NCBI RefSeq assembly: GCF_041737375.1
Contig: NZ_JBGSRV010000004.1
Span: 84,055-148,054 of the forward strand
Length of the DNA stretch: 64,000 bases
From: Vampirovibrio sp041737375
GTDB lineage: Bacteria; Cyanobacteriota; Vampirovibrionia; Vampirovibrionales; Vampirovibrionaceae
Direction of reading: 5' to 3'
Part shown: piece by piece, positions 35,436 through 44,631 of the stretch
Numbering within the stretch: position 1 is the stretch's first letter
Layout of the letters: the number at the start of each line of letters is the position of its first letter
The notes under the pieces: model-generated
Database searches by the model: none
Told to the model about the DNA's origin: nothing
Seen by the model: only the letters and a program-made list of their open reading frames with translations
Translations under genes and position numbers: made by a program

Positions 35436-35486
35436 CAATCTTCTCCCAATCAAACGACGATGGTGATTTTGCACCAAAATCAGACT

Positions 35487-35882
35487 TTATTCAACTGGAA
35501 GCTCAGGGGGATCGGCAATCAGCGAAACCACGCGTGAAGCGTTTGGCTTATCCGGGCGTGAAAAATGCTGCAAACGAGCAGGGACCGGTCGCACCTGACT
35601 GGGATGATACCCCTCAAACAATTGGCGAGCGGTCATAAAAACCTCTTCCATAAAGGCCAGCCCTGCCTGACGGTCACCCGAAGTTTCAGTCAGCTGAATG
35701 GCCTGATCTGAGAGTGCCATGGCCAATAAAAATGCCAGAAACTCTTCCGGTAACTGCCCCCGATGATGATCCAGCAGCGCTAACATATCCTGTGAGGCTT
35801 CCCGAACATTCTCGTTTTTTTCATTTCTAGCCTGCCGAGACTTGGCCAGATCAACTATGCTGTCCATTCCTGTTTTCCCCAT
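35487..35882 (-). CDS. Hypothetical helical protein
   Basis: About 131 residues (a Met at position 6 is an alternative start). Helical and acidic in the middle (about 30-90: LLDHHRGQLPEEFLAFLLAM), with a Pro/Arg-rich tail. No signal peptide or metal motif. I do not recognise a family. It precedes the VOC gene on the same strand with a gap of about 50 bases. Confidence 0.58.
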   Translation of the reverse strand: MGKTGMDSIVDLAKSRQARNEKNENVREASQDMLALLDHHRGQLPEEFLAFLLAMALSDQAIQLTETSGDRQAGLAFMEEVFMTARQLFEGYHPSQVRPVPARLQHFSRPDKPNASRVVSLIADPPELPVE

Positions 35883-35978
35883 TGACTCGATCGATCATAG
35901 CCCAAGTCCACCATTAGGGCATCCCCTTTTACAAGCGCGGGGCCAAATTAAAATCTCACTCACCTCATCAGGCCCCAT

Positions 35979-36818
35979 TTAAGGAGCTTTTACATAATGC
36001 GGATGAGGCCAAACCTTGAACACCAGAAGGTGAGCGTCACTATCGGCCCGCAATGCGTAGTAACGCCGGGAATCGATGGACACCATTTGCCCAGGCGTCA
36101 TGGGGATTGCCTCATTTTCAACCGTCAGGGTCACCGCGCCAGAAATTAAGACCATGCACTGATGTTGCCCCACCCAGTGAGACGCCTGCTGCATCCCGGA
36201 TTGAATGCGCAAGTGCTGAACCGCGGCATGCTCCCGCTCATAACAGGTTTCGTAACTCAGTGGTTTCAGAATCGGCTCAAACAATTCGGTTTGGCGCACT
36301 TCATAACCCGGAACCCGCCGAGGCAGGCTTGGCAAAGCGGCATAATCGGTACAATGAAGCGTCTCATAAACCCGCAGGGCCTTTTGCTGCTCCTCTGCTT
36401 CCAAACTGGCGTTGGCCAGCGGAAAAATACCACGCTCTTCTTCAATAATATGAGCCAGCAATCGGGTTTTAAAGGCGCTAAAAGAAAGGGACAATTGAGC
36501 GGTAAGCGCTTGAGCCTCAACACTCTGGCGCAACTCAGTAGCGAATGCTTGTTGTAGGGTCAACAAATCGTCATGCTCCACCTCCATCAGCATCATGGTG
36601 CGATACGGACTGAGCAAGGCAAACAGGGCTAACTCTTCCACCAAAAAATGGCGCCTTAAATCCTGGGCCAACAGCAAATAATTGGCTTCCAGCAAACGCC
36701 AGCCAGAAGCGTCCAATCCGGCTCCATCGCAAGCCTGATTGATTTTCGCCTCCAAGGCAGCCAGCAAAACTTCCGTTTCACGATGTTCTGCGATTAATCG
36801 ATCACAACAATTCATCAT
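35979..36818 (-). CDS. Hemerythrin-like domain fused to a cupin domain
   Basis: 279 residues. The N-terminal four-helix part (1-150) carries HHE-type residues: AEHRETE, DLRRHFLVEE, EVEHDD and LLAHIIEEERGIFP. These are the spaced His/Glu ligands of a non-haem di-iron hemerythrin-like domain. The C-terminal part (about 185-279) is a cupin: GMQQASHWVGQHQCMVLISGA, MTPGQMVSID and HLLVFKVWPHPH. The family logic suggests an O2, NO or redox sensor/storage domain joined to a small-molecule-binding or metal cupin. A single gene; the fusion is uncommon. Confidence 0.75.
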   Translation of the reverse strand: MMNCCDRLIAEHRETEVLLAALEAKINQACDGAGLDASGWRLLEANYLLLAQDLRRHFLVEELALFALLSPYRTMMLMEVEHDDLLTLQQAFATELRQSVEAQALTAQLSLSFSAFKTRLLAHIIEEERGIFPLANASLEAEEQQKALRVYETLHCTDYAALPSLPRRVPGYEVRQTELFEPILKPLSYETCYEREHAAVQHLRIQSGMQQASHWVGQHQCMVLISGAVTLTVENEAIPMTPGQMVSIDSRRYYALRADSDAHLLVFKVWPHPHYVKAP

Positions 36819-36896
36819 GGCAACATCATACCTACCCCTGTTAACAATCGACCAGAAACAGACGAAAGCAGTGGGGGTAAGAGGCCAACATCAGCA

Positions 36897-37301
36897 TTAC
36901 GGACTGTACGTACCCCGCAGGTAATCGTGCCCTGCCTGAGGCAAAGGCGCCACCCAATTGCTGCCCAAACCGTTGACCGGACTGGTTGGCGAAGGCTGAA
37001 GACTGGGCTTTGGCCTATCCAGTTTCATTTGGTAACGCTGCAATTGAACCCCTTTGCTGGCCGTTGGTTGAACGCCCTTGGCTTTGCCAGAGTGATGCTT
37101 CAGAATTTCGCCCTGAGCATTTAGCAAAGTTGGGTGCGCAGGCCCTGTCACCAAAGCGGAAGCCCTGCTCTCGCTGACCGGCGGCGCTGCCTTGGAAGCC
37201 GGATAGCCCCCCGTATTTTTATCAACAGCCTGAGCGGAAAGACCCAGACCCATGAAAACCAACAACGCTGCTATGGCGTAAATCCTCTGATTCTGTCTCA
37301 T
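36897..37301 (-). CDS. Small secreted hypothetical protein
   Basis: About 134 residues from ATG 37301, with GAGGTGA upstream; a longer frame to 37385 lacks a good site. A signal peptide (IYAIAALLVFMGLGLSAQA) is cut near QAVDK. The mature part is basic, Pro/Gln/Gly-rich and low in hydrophobics, so probably disordered and periplasmic or extracellular. No family recognised. Confidence 0.6.
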   Translation of the reverse strand: MRQNQRIYAIAALLVFMGLGLSAQAVDKNTGGYPASKAAPPVSESRASALVTGPAHPTLLNAQGEILKHHSGKAKGVQPTASKGVQLQRYQMKLDRPKPSLQPSPTSPVNGLGSNWVAPLPQAGHDYLRGTYSP

Positions 37302-37520
37302 GGTCACCTCAGTATTTCTATTTCTCAAGCATTTAGTTCTTACATAGCACGTTACAAGAAGGCATGCGTTATGGCTGTTTGCCACACTCAGTCATACCAC
37401 AAGCCGGGGCAAGAACCCAATCCCCAAAGTGCTTAAGCCCTGCTTCTTAACAGTGCTCTCCATTGGCAGGCTTCAACCCTTAGCAAAAGTATAGTCCCGA
37501 CCCCTCTGATTTTAAAGCGC

Positions 37521-38033
37521 TCAATGGGCCATACCAGAAGGATTGGCAGGCTGAGCCGCCCCACCAAGACCCCGTGTCTGAGCAGAAGATTCAGCGGCAC
37601 CCAGGGCAAACGAAAATTTGGTAAAGTTGCCCCTGTCCCAATAGTCGCCATGCTCTGCCCGAACCCGCAACAAAATCAAATTCGGATCAGACTGCCCTTG
37701 TGGAAACCACAGCTTGAGCGAGTCCCCCCACAACTCTTCTGTTTTTTCAGGGTCCTGCACCATATCTGCCCGACCGGACAGGGTTAAAAACTGATCATTT
37801 CGGTTTTGAAAAGCGACCAATACCTGATCATTGGAGCGAATTTCATCCATCTTGGGTGTATCCAGCCCGGTCACAAACCACAAATCACAGCCATGTCGCA
37901 ACGGTTCCACCTGAGCCACGGCCATGGGTCGACCATGCAAGGCCCCATTCCCGGAATGCGTAACCAAGGTGCCGGTTTGAAACTTTTGTAACAAATCACA
38001 AAATTGATGTAGTGCTTCGCTTTGTGGAGCCAT
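37521..38033 (-). CDS. Flavin-binding split-barrel protein (PNPOx-like, general stress protein 26 type)
   Basis: 170 residues. The order LVTHSGNGALHGRPMAVAQ, LWFVTGLDTPKMDEI, VLVAFQNRNDQFLTLSGRA and LWGDSLKLWFPQG is that of the COG3871 group of pyridoxamine-phosphate-oxidase-fold proteins. These bind FMN or related cofactors and are stress-linked; the substrate is not established. The last 30 residues are low-complexity. Divergent from the matrixin gene. Confidence 0.82.
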   Translation of the reverse strand: MAPQSEALHQFCDLLQKFQTGTLVTHSGNGALHGRPMAVAQVEPLRHGCDLWFVTGLDTPKMDEIRSNDQVLVAFQNRNDQFLTLSGRADMVQDPEKTEELWGDSLKLWFPQGQSDPNLILLRVRAEHGDYWDRGNFTKFSFALGAAESSAQTRGLGGAAQPANPSGMAH

Positions 38034-38264
38034 AACAACACCTTCCTTTTTTCTTCCCTACATACAAGCGCTTGCTTGTGGATAAAAGCGCTTGAAACCG
38101 TATTGAAACCATACCCGATGGCGTGAAAGGCCACAATGCGTAGGCTGGTTAATATTGTAAAAACAGGCAGGGAGAGCCGGGTACACAGTCGGTTAGCAAC
38201 AGGGTCAGTCCCGCTGATTTACGATATGATGAGATTGCAAAAATTTGAGTACGCTGGGCCGCTG

Positions 38265-39068
38265 ATGAAATTGAACTTTTTTAAATTAATGAACTTTAAA
38301 TTAATAAACCGCTTAATCAACCCGCTAGCAACCTTATCACTCTTGGCGTGGCTATTGGCTTTGCCCATGGGGGCGCAACCCCCAGAGTCCATCAATACAG
38401 CCCCCACCAGTCCACTGCTGGCCAACCCGCCTCAAGCGGCCAGCGATTATTTCCATCTTCAGAAAAAAATCTTTCGGTGGAGCGATCAAACCAAATTCGT
38501 GCTGGTGCATATCAGCACTGCCAGCTATATTCAGGGCTGGCAACCCTGGCATCCCCAAGTCATTAAAGACGCCTTTGGCGAATGGCAACGGGCGCTCAAC
38601 AACCGGGTCGTTTTTGTGTTTATGGACGACACCACCCAAACCGATATGGTGGTGAACTGGTGGGCCATGGCCACCCCTCAAATTGAAAGAGGCGCTTGTG
38701 GCCTGAATATTAAACAAACCTGGGGAAACTATATCTCCAAAAATGATATTTATATGGCCTTGCACAATGCGGATGGCCGCCCCTATAACCCACAAACCCT
38801 CTATGCCGCCGCCTTGCACGAAATTGGCCATTCTCTGGGCATTGAGGAGCATAGTGATCAGGCAAGCGATATTATGTATTACGCCACCACCGAAAAATCC
38901 CGACTCAGCCAGCGGGATATTAATACCGCTTTTAGAATTTACGCCGCCAGGCCACATTTCACCAACCCGCCGGGTTACCACTTATCGCGGTTTGAAGCGT
39001 TTAAAAAAACCAGAAAAGCCCAATCCGGCGGTTTCAGAATCCCCATTATCATCCCTATTCCTATTTAG
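38265..39068 (+). CDS. Secreted matrixin-like zinc metalloprotease (M10/M12 metzincin)
   Basis: About 267 residues from ATG 38265; ATG 38289 is also possible, and an upstream open stretch to 38136 is less likely coding. A signal peptide (LLAWLLALPMGA) is present. The zinc site HEIGHSLGIEEHS is a perfect HExxHxxGxxH, followed by the Met-turn SDIMYY, so the catalytic domain is complete. The pro-domain is short, and no cysteine switch is seen. It would degrade proteins outside the cytoplasm. The C-terminus is basic. Confidence 0.83.
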   Translation: MKLNFFKLMNFKLINRLINPLATLSLLAWLLALPMGAQPPESINTAPTSPLLANPPQAASDYFHLQKKIFRWSDQTKFVLVHISTASYIQGWQPWHPQVIKDAFGEWQRALNNRVVFVFMDDTTQTDMVVNWWAMATPQIERGACGLNIKQTWGNYISKNDIYMALHNADGRPYNPQTLYAAALHEIGHSLGIEEHSDQASDIMYYATTEKSRLSQRDINTAFRIYAARPHFTNPPGYHLSRFEAFKKTRKAQSGGFRIPIIIPIPI

Positions 39069-39125
39069 CGCTTGTTTATAGCCTATTCGTTCTGTCTAAA
39101 TCAGCCCACAAAAAACGCTTAACCC

Positions 39126-40376
39126 ATGCCACAGCCACCCACAACTGATCAGGCCCTTCGGGAAAAAAACTTCCTGATTTTTTCAATGGGTTCCTTTATT
39201 TCCATGCTGGGGCGCCAAATGCTGGCGGTGGCCATTGGCTGGGATATTTATGAGAAAACCCACTCCGCACTGGCCTTGGGGCTGGTGGGTTTGGCCCAGT
39301 TATTGCCGGTCATTCTGCTTACCTTGCCCGTGGGGCATTGGGTGGATAACCATGATCGCCGCAAGGTGCTTATTTTTGCCCAAATCATCAACGCCGCCGC
39401 CACTGGGGGGCTGATTTTTCTTTCACTGACCCACGGCCCGGTGCAGGCCATGTATGCTTGCCTGTTTCTGGCAGGCATCGGGCGAGCGTTTCACAGTCCC
39501 GCCAATGCGGCCCTGTTGCCGCAAGTGGTCAGCGAGCGCAACTTCACCAACGCGGTGACCTGGAGCAGTATTTTTTTTCAGGCTGCGGCCATCTTGGGGC
39601 CAGCCCTGGGAGGATTACTCATTGGCCTGCACCACAACGCCACACTGGTTTATACCATTGATTGCCTGGCCAGCCTGATTTTTTGGGGAATGCTAGGCTG
39701 GGTTAAGGTGCGGTCGCTGGATATGCCCAAGCAAGCCATGACTTTAAAGTCCATGCTTTCTGGATTGGCCTTTGTGGTGAAAACCCGTCTGATTTTGGCC
39801 GCCATTACCCTGGATTTATTTGCGGTACTGTTTGGAGGCGCGGTGGCCTTATTGCCCATTTACGCCAAAGATATTTTACAGGTCGGCCCTAGTGGGTTGG
39901 GCTGGTTGCAAATGGCTCCCTCACTGGGCGCCATTATCATGGGGCTAGTTTTGGCCCGCTACGGCAATTTTCGAAATTCGGGGAAATGGCTGTTATACAC
40001 AGTGGCCGGGTTTGGAGTCACCACCATTGTATTTGGTCTGTCCACCCACTTTTGGTTATCCTTTTTCATGCTGTTTCTGGCAGGGGCTTGCGATAACGTG
40101 AGCGTGGTGATCCGTCAGGCATTGGTATTATTGCGAACACCGGATGAAATGCGAGGCAGGGTTTCTGCCATTAACTATGTTTTTATTGGCACCTCCAATG
40201 AACTAGGAGGCTTTGAATCGGGAACCGTGGCCTATTTCTTGGGCCCCGTTTTTTCAGTGGTGTTTGGAGGCTTTGCCACCATTGCCACCGTTATCGCAAC
40301 GGCACTGCTCTGGCCGGAGCTTCGCAAACTGGACTGGTTGCATGAACCCAACCCAAACCCTAAAGTCCAGTCCTGA
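39126..40376 (+). CDS. MFS transporter (DHA3/EntS-like)
   Basis: 416 residues, about twelve membrane helices. The family loop GHWVDNHDRRKVLIFAQ between helices 2 and 3 and the motif GRAFHSPANAALLPQVV are those of the MFS_3/EntS group, which includes enterobactin and multidrug exporters. Substrate unknown. It starts 57 bases after the matrixin stop; the ribosome site is weak. Confidence 0.85.
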   Translation: MPQPPTTDQALREKNFLIFSMGSFISMLGRQMLAVAIGWDIYEKTHSALALGLVGLAQLLPVILLTLPVGHWVDNHDRRKVLIFAQIINAAATGGLIFLSLTHGPVQAMYACLFLAGIGRAFHSPANAALLPQVVSERNFTNAVTWSSIFFQAAAILGPALGGLLIGLHHNATLVYTIDCLASLIFWGMLGWVKVRSLDMPKQAMTLKSMLSGLAFVVKTRLILAAITLDLFAVLFGGAVALLPIYAKDILQVGPSGLGWLQMAPSLGAIIMGLVLARYGNFRNSGKWLLYTVAGFGVTTIVFGLSTHFWLSFFMLFLAGACDNVSVVIRQALVLLRTPDEMRGRVSAINYVFIGTSNELGGFESGTVAYFLGPVFSVVFGGFATIATVIATALLWPELRKLDWLHEPNPNPKVQS

Positions 40377-40484
40377 TCCCATCCAACTGGGGTGAAAGGC
40401 CAGACGGTTAGCGAATAGCTGCGGAAAAAATTTTTTGATACCGTAACTCTATCCAATTTTCACAGAGCCAAAGGCGGACTGATT

Positions 40485-40661
40485 ATGGGCGACAAACATT
40501 GCAAAGACGTGACTGAAGAAATGTTCGGCCAGGAAGATTATCATTTTCATCAGGATAACCGACAGAAGTCTCTCCCTGAGCTGGAGTCTCTGTCAACCCA
40601 GCAACTTCGGGAAAAGCAAAGACTTAGCAAGTTGCAAAAACACGCCCAAAATCAGGAATAA
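40485..40661 (+). CDS. Small acidic/His-rich protein
   Basis: A 58-codon frame, ATG 40485 to TAA 40661. The sequence is hydrophilic, with a His-Cys pair at residues 5-6, HFH near 20, and a C-terminal predicted helix (LREKQRLSKLQKHAQNQE). AAGGCGG lies about nine bases upstream. Codon use resembles real genes, but no family is recognised. It may be a small stress protein; it converges with the Usp gene. Confidence 0.45.
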   Translation: MGDKHCKDVTEEMFGQEDYHFHQDNRQKSLPELESLSTQQLREKQRLSKLQKHAQNQE

Positions 40662-40695
40662 AAAACAGTCGCAAGAAATAGTAAAACCAGATTGT

Positions 40696-41682
40696 CTATC
40701 TCACAATCAACAGGTTGTGGCGATCCCATTGCATTAACTGAGAACTCACACTACCCATCAACCAGGCCAATAGGCCTTTGCGATTATGGGAGCCCACCAC
40801 CAGCAAATCAGGATGCTCTATTTGGGCCAAATGGCCCAACTCCGTGGCCGGAGATCCTGATAATTTTAACTGTTTTAAAACTTGCAGGCCTTGCGGCTCC
40901 AGAATATCGGCAATCATTTCAAAAACCATTTTGGCGTTCACTTCTAGCGCTTCATCCAGAACCGCCTGATTCACATAAGGGGCCAGCACCGCGTTTTCCT
41001 GATAAACGGGACTTTGAACAAGGGCCAGCTCCAGTTCACTTTGCCGGGTCTGCAGAATCTGTCCCAATTTTCGAGCGGCATTCATAGAAGTCTCTGAGCC
41101 ATCCACCCCAAATAAAATTTTAAAAGGCTGAGGCGGTAAAGCAGCAATGGGATTTCTCAGCATCAACACCGAGACTGGCGAATGTGCGGCCAATCGAGAG
41201 GCGAAATGGCTGGGCTGAGCGGGTTGATTATCATGAGCCGAAACCGTTGCAATCACCAACAAATCCTGCTCTGTTTCCCAAAGGGTTTCCGTAAGTCGTT
41301 TCAAACTTTTATCTCGAAGCCCACAGTCTATTTCCTCAACAATCTCAAACCCCAAATCCAAAAGGGTCTGGCGGGCTTTTTGATTGGCCTGTTTCAACCT
41401 GCTTTCTAATTCCGGTAAAGTTTTCCCCAAAATTTCAGGGTATTCCTTTTGACTGGATTCAGCAGTCAACCAGTCCAGTTCCGCATGCACCAGGGTTAAC
41501 TCAACGTTACTGGGCATTAGCAAACGATTCAGGCTGTTCAGGACACTGGCTTCCAGGGGAAACAGATTTTCATACTCAATAACCAGCGTTACTTTTTGGG
41601 TAACAGGGTTTTCTTGAGTAGTACCCGATTGAAGCAGCGTGTTTTTGTTCAATTCGGTTTCAGAACCCAAACGATCGGTCAT
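40696..41682 (-). CDS. Tandem universal stress protein (two UspA domains)
   Basis: About 328 residues from ATG 41682 (AGGA nine bases upstream). Two Usp modules: about 30-165 (VTLVIEYENLFPLEASVLNSL) and about 185-328 (FKILFGVDGSETSMNAARKL, then VVGSHNRKGLLAWLMGSVSS and LLIVR). The second has the G-x2-G-x9-G-S nucleotide-binding pattern, so it may bind ATP; the first looks degenerate there. Stress survival role by family. A terminator-like hairpin lies about 225 bases upstream. Confidence 0.87.
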   Translation of the reverse strand: MTDRLGSETELNKNTLLQSGTTQENPVTQKVTLVIEYENLFPLEASVLNSLNRLLMPSNVELTLVHAELDWLTAESSQKEYPEILGKTLPELESRLKQANQKARQTLLDLGFEIVEEIDCGLRDKSLKRLTETLWETEQDLLVIATVSAHDNQPAQPSHFASRLAAHSPVSVLMLRNPIAALPPQPFKILFGVDGSETSMNAARKLGQILQTRQSELELALVQSPVYQENAVLAPYVNQAVLDEALEVNAKMVFEMIADILEPQGLQVLKQLKLSGSPATELGHLAQIEHPDLLVVGSHNRKGLLAWLMGSVSSQLMQWDRHNLLIVR

Positions 41683-41706
41683 GCGCCAATTCCTATCCTC
41701 ATTCAC

Positions 41707-42416
41707 ACCGTGAAACGTGCCAATATAAAACTATCAGACATTCCATCATAACCATTCACTCTCAAAATGTAATAACCGAACCAGATAGAGTTTGAGTTAA
41801 CCGTGCTAGTCAGCGGAACGATTCATGCCTGAAAGGGCCCGTCACCAATAATTTTTAAACTTTAAACCTGTCAACATAGAGTTGAGTGGGTCGTTTTTCA
41901 AAAAAAATCCCGACTGGGGATTACAGTCAGGATATGTGGATAAAATTGGTGTTTCAGCTTCAGTATGAGAGAAATTGAGTGTGGAAGTATGCTAACAAGC
42001 ATTACCAAGTGTGGGTATTCACCATCAGCGCTAAAAGAAAAATAATACCCACTGAGACTATTGACGGATCAAACTTAACAATTATTACATTAACCCCATC
42101 GCCAAGCGATGGATCTCTGCTGAAAATCCATTAAATTAAACCGCATTGAACCCATTGAATTTCATTTATTTTAATAACCCCTAAAGCCAAGCCCATTCAA
42201 GCATTTCAAAATTTAAAACATTAAATATAACAGGCCAATCTAGACAATAGTCTTAATACCATTAGCGATGCTCCTAGCACCATCAGCGAATAGACGTGAG
42301 TGATTTGCCGCATAGAATACTCGAAACTTCAGTTTAGTAAAAACCGCTCTAGCCTGAATAAAGGCGAATCAACTTAGCAGTTTATTATTTTATTAATAAA
42401 AAGAAGGAGAATTCCC
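41707..42416. other. Long AT-rich intergenic region
   Basis: About 700 bases without a convincing protein gene. It holds the candidate minus-strand RNA and terminator described separately, the promoter of the Usp gene and that of the small secreted protein at 42417. The right half (42100-42400) is AT-rich without clear structure. Confidence 0.55.
41899..42060 (-). ncRNA. Candidate small RNA or leader with its own terminator
   Basis: On the minus strand a 9-bp inverted repeat (42011-42019 with 42044-42052, GTGGGTATT/AATACCCAC) is followed about 80 bases later by a terminator: ATCCTGACTG/CAGTCGGGAT (41907-41933) and eight T. No gene ends nearby on that strand, so the terminator needs another transcript to act on. 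It may be a free small RNA of about 150 bases, or an attenuated leader of the Usp gene 225 bases downstream. No promoter was firmly picked. Confidence 0.4.
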
Positions 42417-42848
42417 ATGAAAAAATCTTTACCCTTGTTCTCGGCATTGGCTGTACTTGTTTTAACCAGTGCGTCCGCCATGGCCGCAGACGTTTCCGCC
42501 GATGTAAACTCAACCCTTAATCCCGCAAATCCCGCCAATTCGGCCATCAAAGCACCTGTCAAAACGGAAGCCACCACTGATGTAGAAATTAAAACCGAAC
42601 AAACTCAGGTTGAACACAACAGCCAAAGCGAAACAAAAGTTGAGCCAACCCAACCAGCTGAAAGCAAGCCTTCTAAATCCAGTAACGACGCATTGGAAAA
42701 CGATGACTTGAAGCAAGAAACTCAGTCCTCTGTCAGTTCATCCACCAATGTGCAAAAACTGTTTAGCACCTTCCACAAGGACAAGGCTCCTGAAGTGGAA
42801 GCTAACGCGGAAGTAACCACCAACAGCCAATTGCCCGAACAAAAATAA
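42417..42848 (+). CDS. Small secreted Glu/Thr/Ser-rich protein
   Basis: 143 residues. A clear signal peptide (KKSLPLFSALAVLVLTSASAMAADV, split near AMA-AD) is followed by a disordered, acidic, Glu/Lys/Thr/Ser/Gln-rich mature part without Cys. The ribosome site AAGAAGGAGAA is very strong, which suggests high expression. No family recognised; a periplasmic or surface disordered protein like that at 26742 in style but without its C-terminal domain. Confidence 0.72.
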   Translation: MKKSLPLFSALAVLVLTSASAMAADVSADVNSTLNPANPANSAIKAPVKTEATTDVEIKTEQTQVEHNSQSETKVEPTQPAESKPSKSSNDALENDDLKQETQSSVSSSTNVQKLFSTFHKDKAPEVEANAEVTTNSQLPEQK

Positions 42849-42905
42849 TTTCTTGAAAAGTCTCAGGCAGACTTTATTTCATTCCACTTAGCAGCGTCTT
42901 TCAAT

Positions 42906-42940
42906 AGCTCCGGGATTCATTCAATCTCGGAGCTTTTTTT
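42906..42940 (+). terminator. Rho-independent terminator
   Basis: AGCTCCGGGATT and AATCTCGGAGCT pair (one mismatch/wobble) over a five-base loop and are followed by seven T. It ends the small secreted protein gene. Confidence 0.88.
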
Positions 42941-42953
42941 GCGCTAAAACAAG

Positions 42954-43598
42954 TTAGTACTCAATCCCCTTGCGGGCTTTAATTCCCAGATCCCAATAAT
43001 GCTTTATGGGCCTGATTTCAGACACCAGATGGGCCATCTCCACAATTTCAGGGTGAGCCCGCCGCCCGGTTAATACCAGCTCCAAGGCAGGTGGTTTTTC
43101 ACCCAGCAAATCTTTCATCTCCTGCAATGGAATCAGCCCCAAATCAATGGCAATATTCACCTCATCCATCACGATCATTTGATACTTACCCGAAAAAGCC
43201 GCCCTTTTCACAATTTCCCAGCCGTTGGTAATTTCCTGGGCATCTTCCGGCTTCATATTATGGCTAAAAATAATACGATCCAGCCCGGCTTGCACAATAG
43301 TGAGTTGTTTGGAAAGCTGGGGGCTGAGTTGTCGGGCTGAAAAAAGTTCGCCATAATCGGTGCCGCCCTTGGTAAATAGCACCAATAATACATTCCAGCC
43401 TCGGCCCAAGGCCCGAAAGGTCAACCCAAGACTGGCCGTTGTTTTGCCCTTCCCATCCCCCGTATAAATTTGAATATAGCCCCGTTCAGAAAACTCGGGG
43501 TTATATAAATCATCGCTCACGCCAGTTTCACGCCCAGTTTCAGCGCTTAGCGAACTGGAAGCGGGTAAGGAATCTTCGTTAGAGAATGGCGTTTCCAT
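42954..43598 (-). CDS. cobO: Cob(I)yrinic acid a,c-diamide adenosyltransferase (CobO/BtuR)
   Basis: About 214 residues from ATG 43598; a TTG at 43625 would add nine. The P-loop IYTGDGKGKTTASLGL (near residue 42), VMDEVNIAIDLGL and LTGRRAHPEIVEMAHLVSE are diagnostic of the CobA/CobO/BtuR corrinoid adenosyltransferases, which make the adenosyl-cobalt bond of coenzyme B12. The first 35 residues are Ser/Glu-rich and extra. It is the third gene downstream of the Fur-like promoter, 100 bases after the nicotianamine-synthase-like gene. Confidence 0.92.
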   Translation of the reverse strand: METPFSNEDSLPASSSLSAETGRETGVSDDLYNPEFSERGYIQIYTGDGKGKTTASLGLTFRALGRGWNVLLVLFTKGGTDYGELFSARQLSPQLSKQLTIVQAGLDRIIFSHNMKPEDAQEITNGWEIVKRAAFSGKYQMIVMDEVNIAIDLGLIPLQEMKDLLGEKPPALELVLTGRRAHPEIVEMAHLVSEIRPIKHYWDLGIKARKGIEY

Positions 43599-43700
43599 CT
43601 CTTTATTCAAGCAGATAATGCTCAAATTGAACAGGGTTTACCCTGCTGGCAATCCAATTGGCATCTTTAAAACGCAACCAGTGCTGGGCTAGCGGCAGGT

Positions 43701-44564
43701 TCAGGCCACAATATTCAACGGCTTTTTCCGCAAAATAGTGGCATGAGTGATGTTGTGATCGGTACCATGCAGCGTGGCGATTTTCTCGAAGCCCTTTGAT
43801 GCAGCAGGATCAAAGCCTTCATACATGGCATTTTTCAAACCATCGACGCTGCGAACAATTACCGTGCAATCCGGCCCTGAGGTTTTGCGGATTTGCTCCA
43901 GAATTTTGCCCTTATCAGGTACCATCACCGCAATACCCACATGGGTATAAGGTTTATAGTTAAAGGCTTCCCCAGGAACCTGTTCAAACTGAATTTTACC
44001 GCCGGAAGCACTGGCGATTGCCTTGGTGGCCTCAATTGCCTCCGGGTTAATATCAATACCCGTAACGGAATCCGCATGGTTGACATAGGCAAGCACCGTA
44101 TTGGGCTGCGGGCCACTGCCCACAAACACCGCCTTACTGCCCTTTGTCATATTACTGACTCGAGCCTCCAAATCCGCGAAGGAAGAGTTCAGTTGCTTGT
44201 AATCATTTTTGGCGGGCTTGGCTGATTTTTGGCCCTCTTTTTTTTCCGCATTATTTTCGAGCAAAAGCGTTCTTTTTTCGTACTGATCCCGTAAATGCTG
44301 CATATCCTCAGGATGCTTACGCATCACAAAATCTCCCACCGTTTCCTGCCAGGCAGGGCTGCGAGCGGCCTTTTGCAAGTCAGCAATCCAATCGGGCTGA
44401 ACATTGTTCTCAGAAACAGGGTGGCGTTTTGCGTCCCTCACCAACCGATTAAACTGTTTGTCCAGTTGCTCATAGGCCTCCTTTACATTAGAGGCGGAAG
44501 AGGAAGAGGCAGCAGCAGGCAAAGAGGACAAATAGGGCGCAGAATAACTTCGCTGAATAGACAT
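43701..44564 (-). CDS. Nicotianamine-synthase/CntL-like SAM aminobutanoyltransferase
   Basis: 287 residues. The C-terminal Rossmann domain (about 125-287) has VFVGSGPQPNTVLAYV, TGIDINPEAIEATKAI, YTHVGIAVMVPDKGKILEQI and VIVRSVDGLKNAMYEGFDP. This order matches nicotianamine synthases and staphylopine CntL (GSGP..PxT, GIDIDPxA, then R-S/F-x-G-x-K-x-x-x-Y near the end) more closely than ordinary methyltransferases. Such enzymes move an aminobutyrate group from SAM to an amine to build metal chelators. Residues 1-120 are helical, with a Ser/Ala-rich start. No opine dehydrogenase gene is adjacent. Family call is mine by eye; an unusual methyltransferase is the alternative. Confidence 0.58.
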   Translation of the reverse strand: MSIQRSYSAPYLSSLPAAASSSSASNVKEAYEQLDKQFNRLVRDAKRHPVSENNVQPDWIADLQKAARSPAWQETVGDFVMRKHPEDMQHLRDQYEKRTLLLENNAEKKEGQKSAKPAKNDYKQLNSSFADLEARVSNMTKGSKAVFVGSGPQPNTVLAYVNHADSVTGIDINPEAIEATKAIASASGGKIQFEQVPGEAFNYKPYTHVGIAVMVPDKGKILEQIRKTSGPDCTVIVRSVDGLKNAMYEGFDPAASKGFEKIATLHGTDHNITHATILRKKPLNIVA

Positions 44565-44631
44565 AGCAGGCTTTCCTTTGATTGAGCTGATTGATGAGAG
44601 TAGTAAAACAAAAAAGGGGTTTGGATTGCGC

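Noticed and set aside
38352..38981. 209-codon open frame on the minus strand
   Set aside because: Antisense to the matrixin gene with its perfect zinc site.
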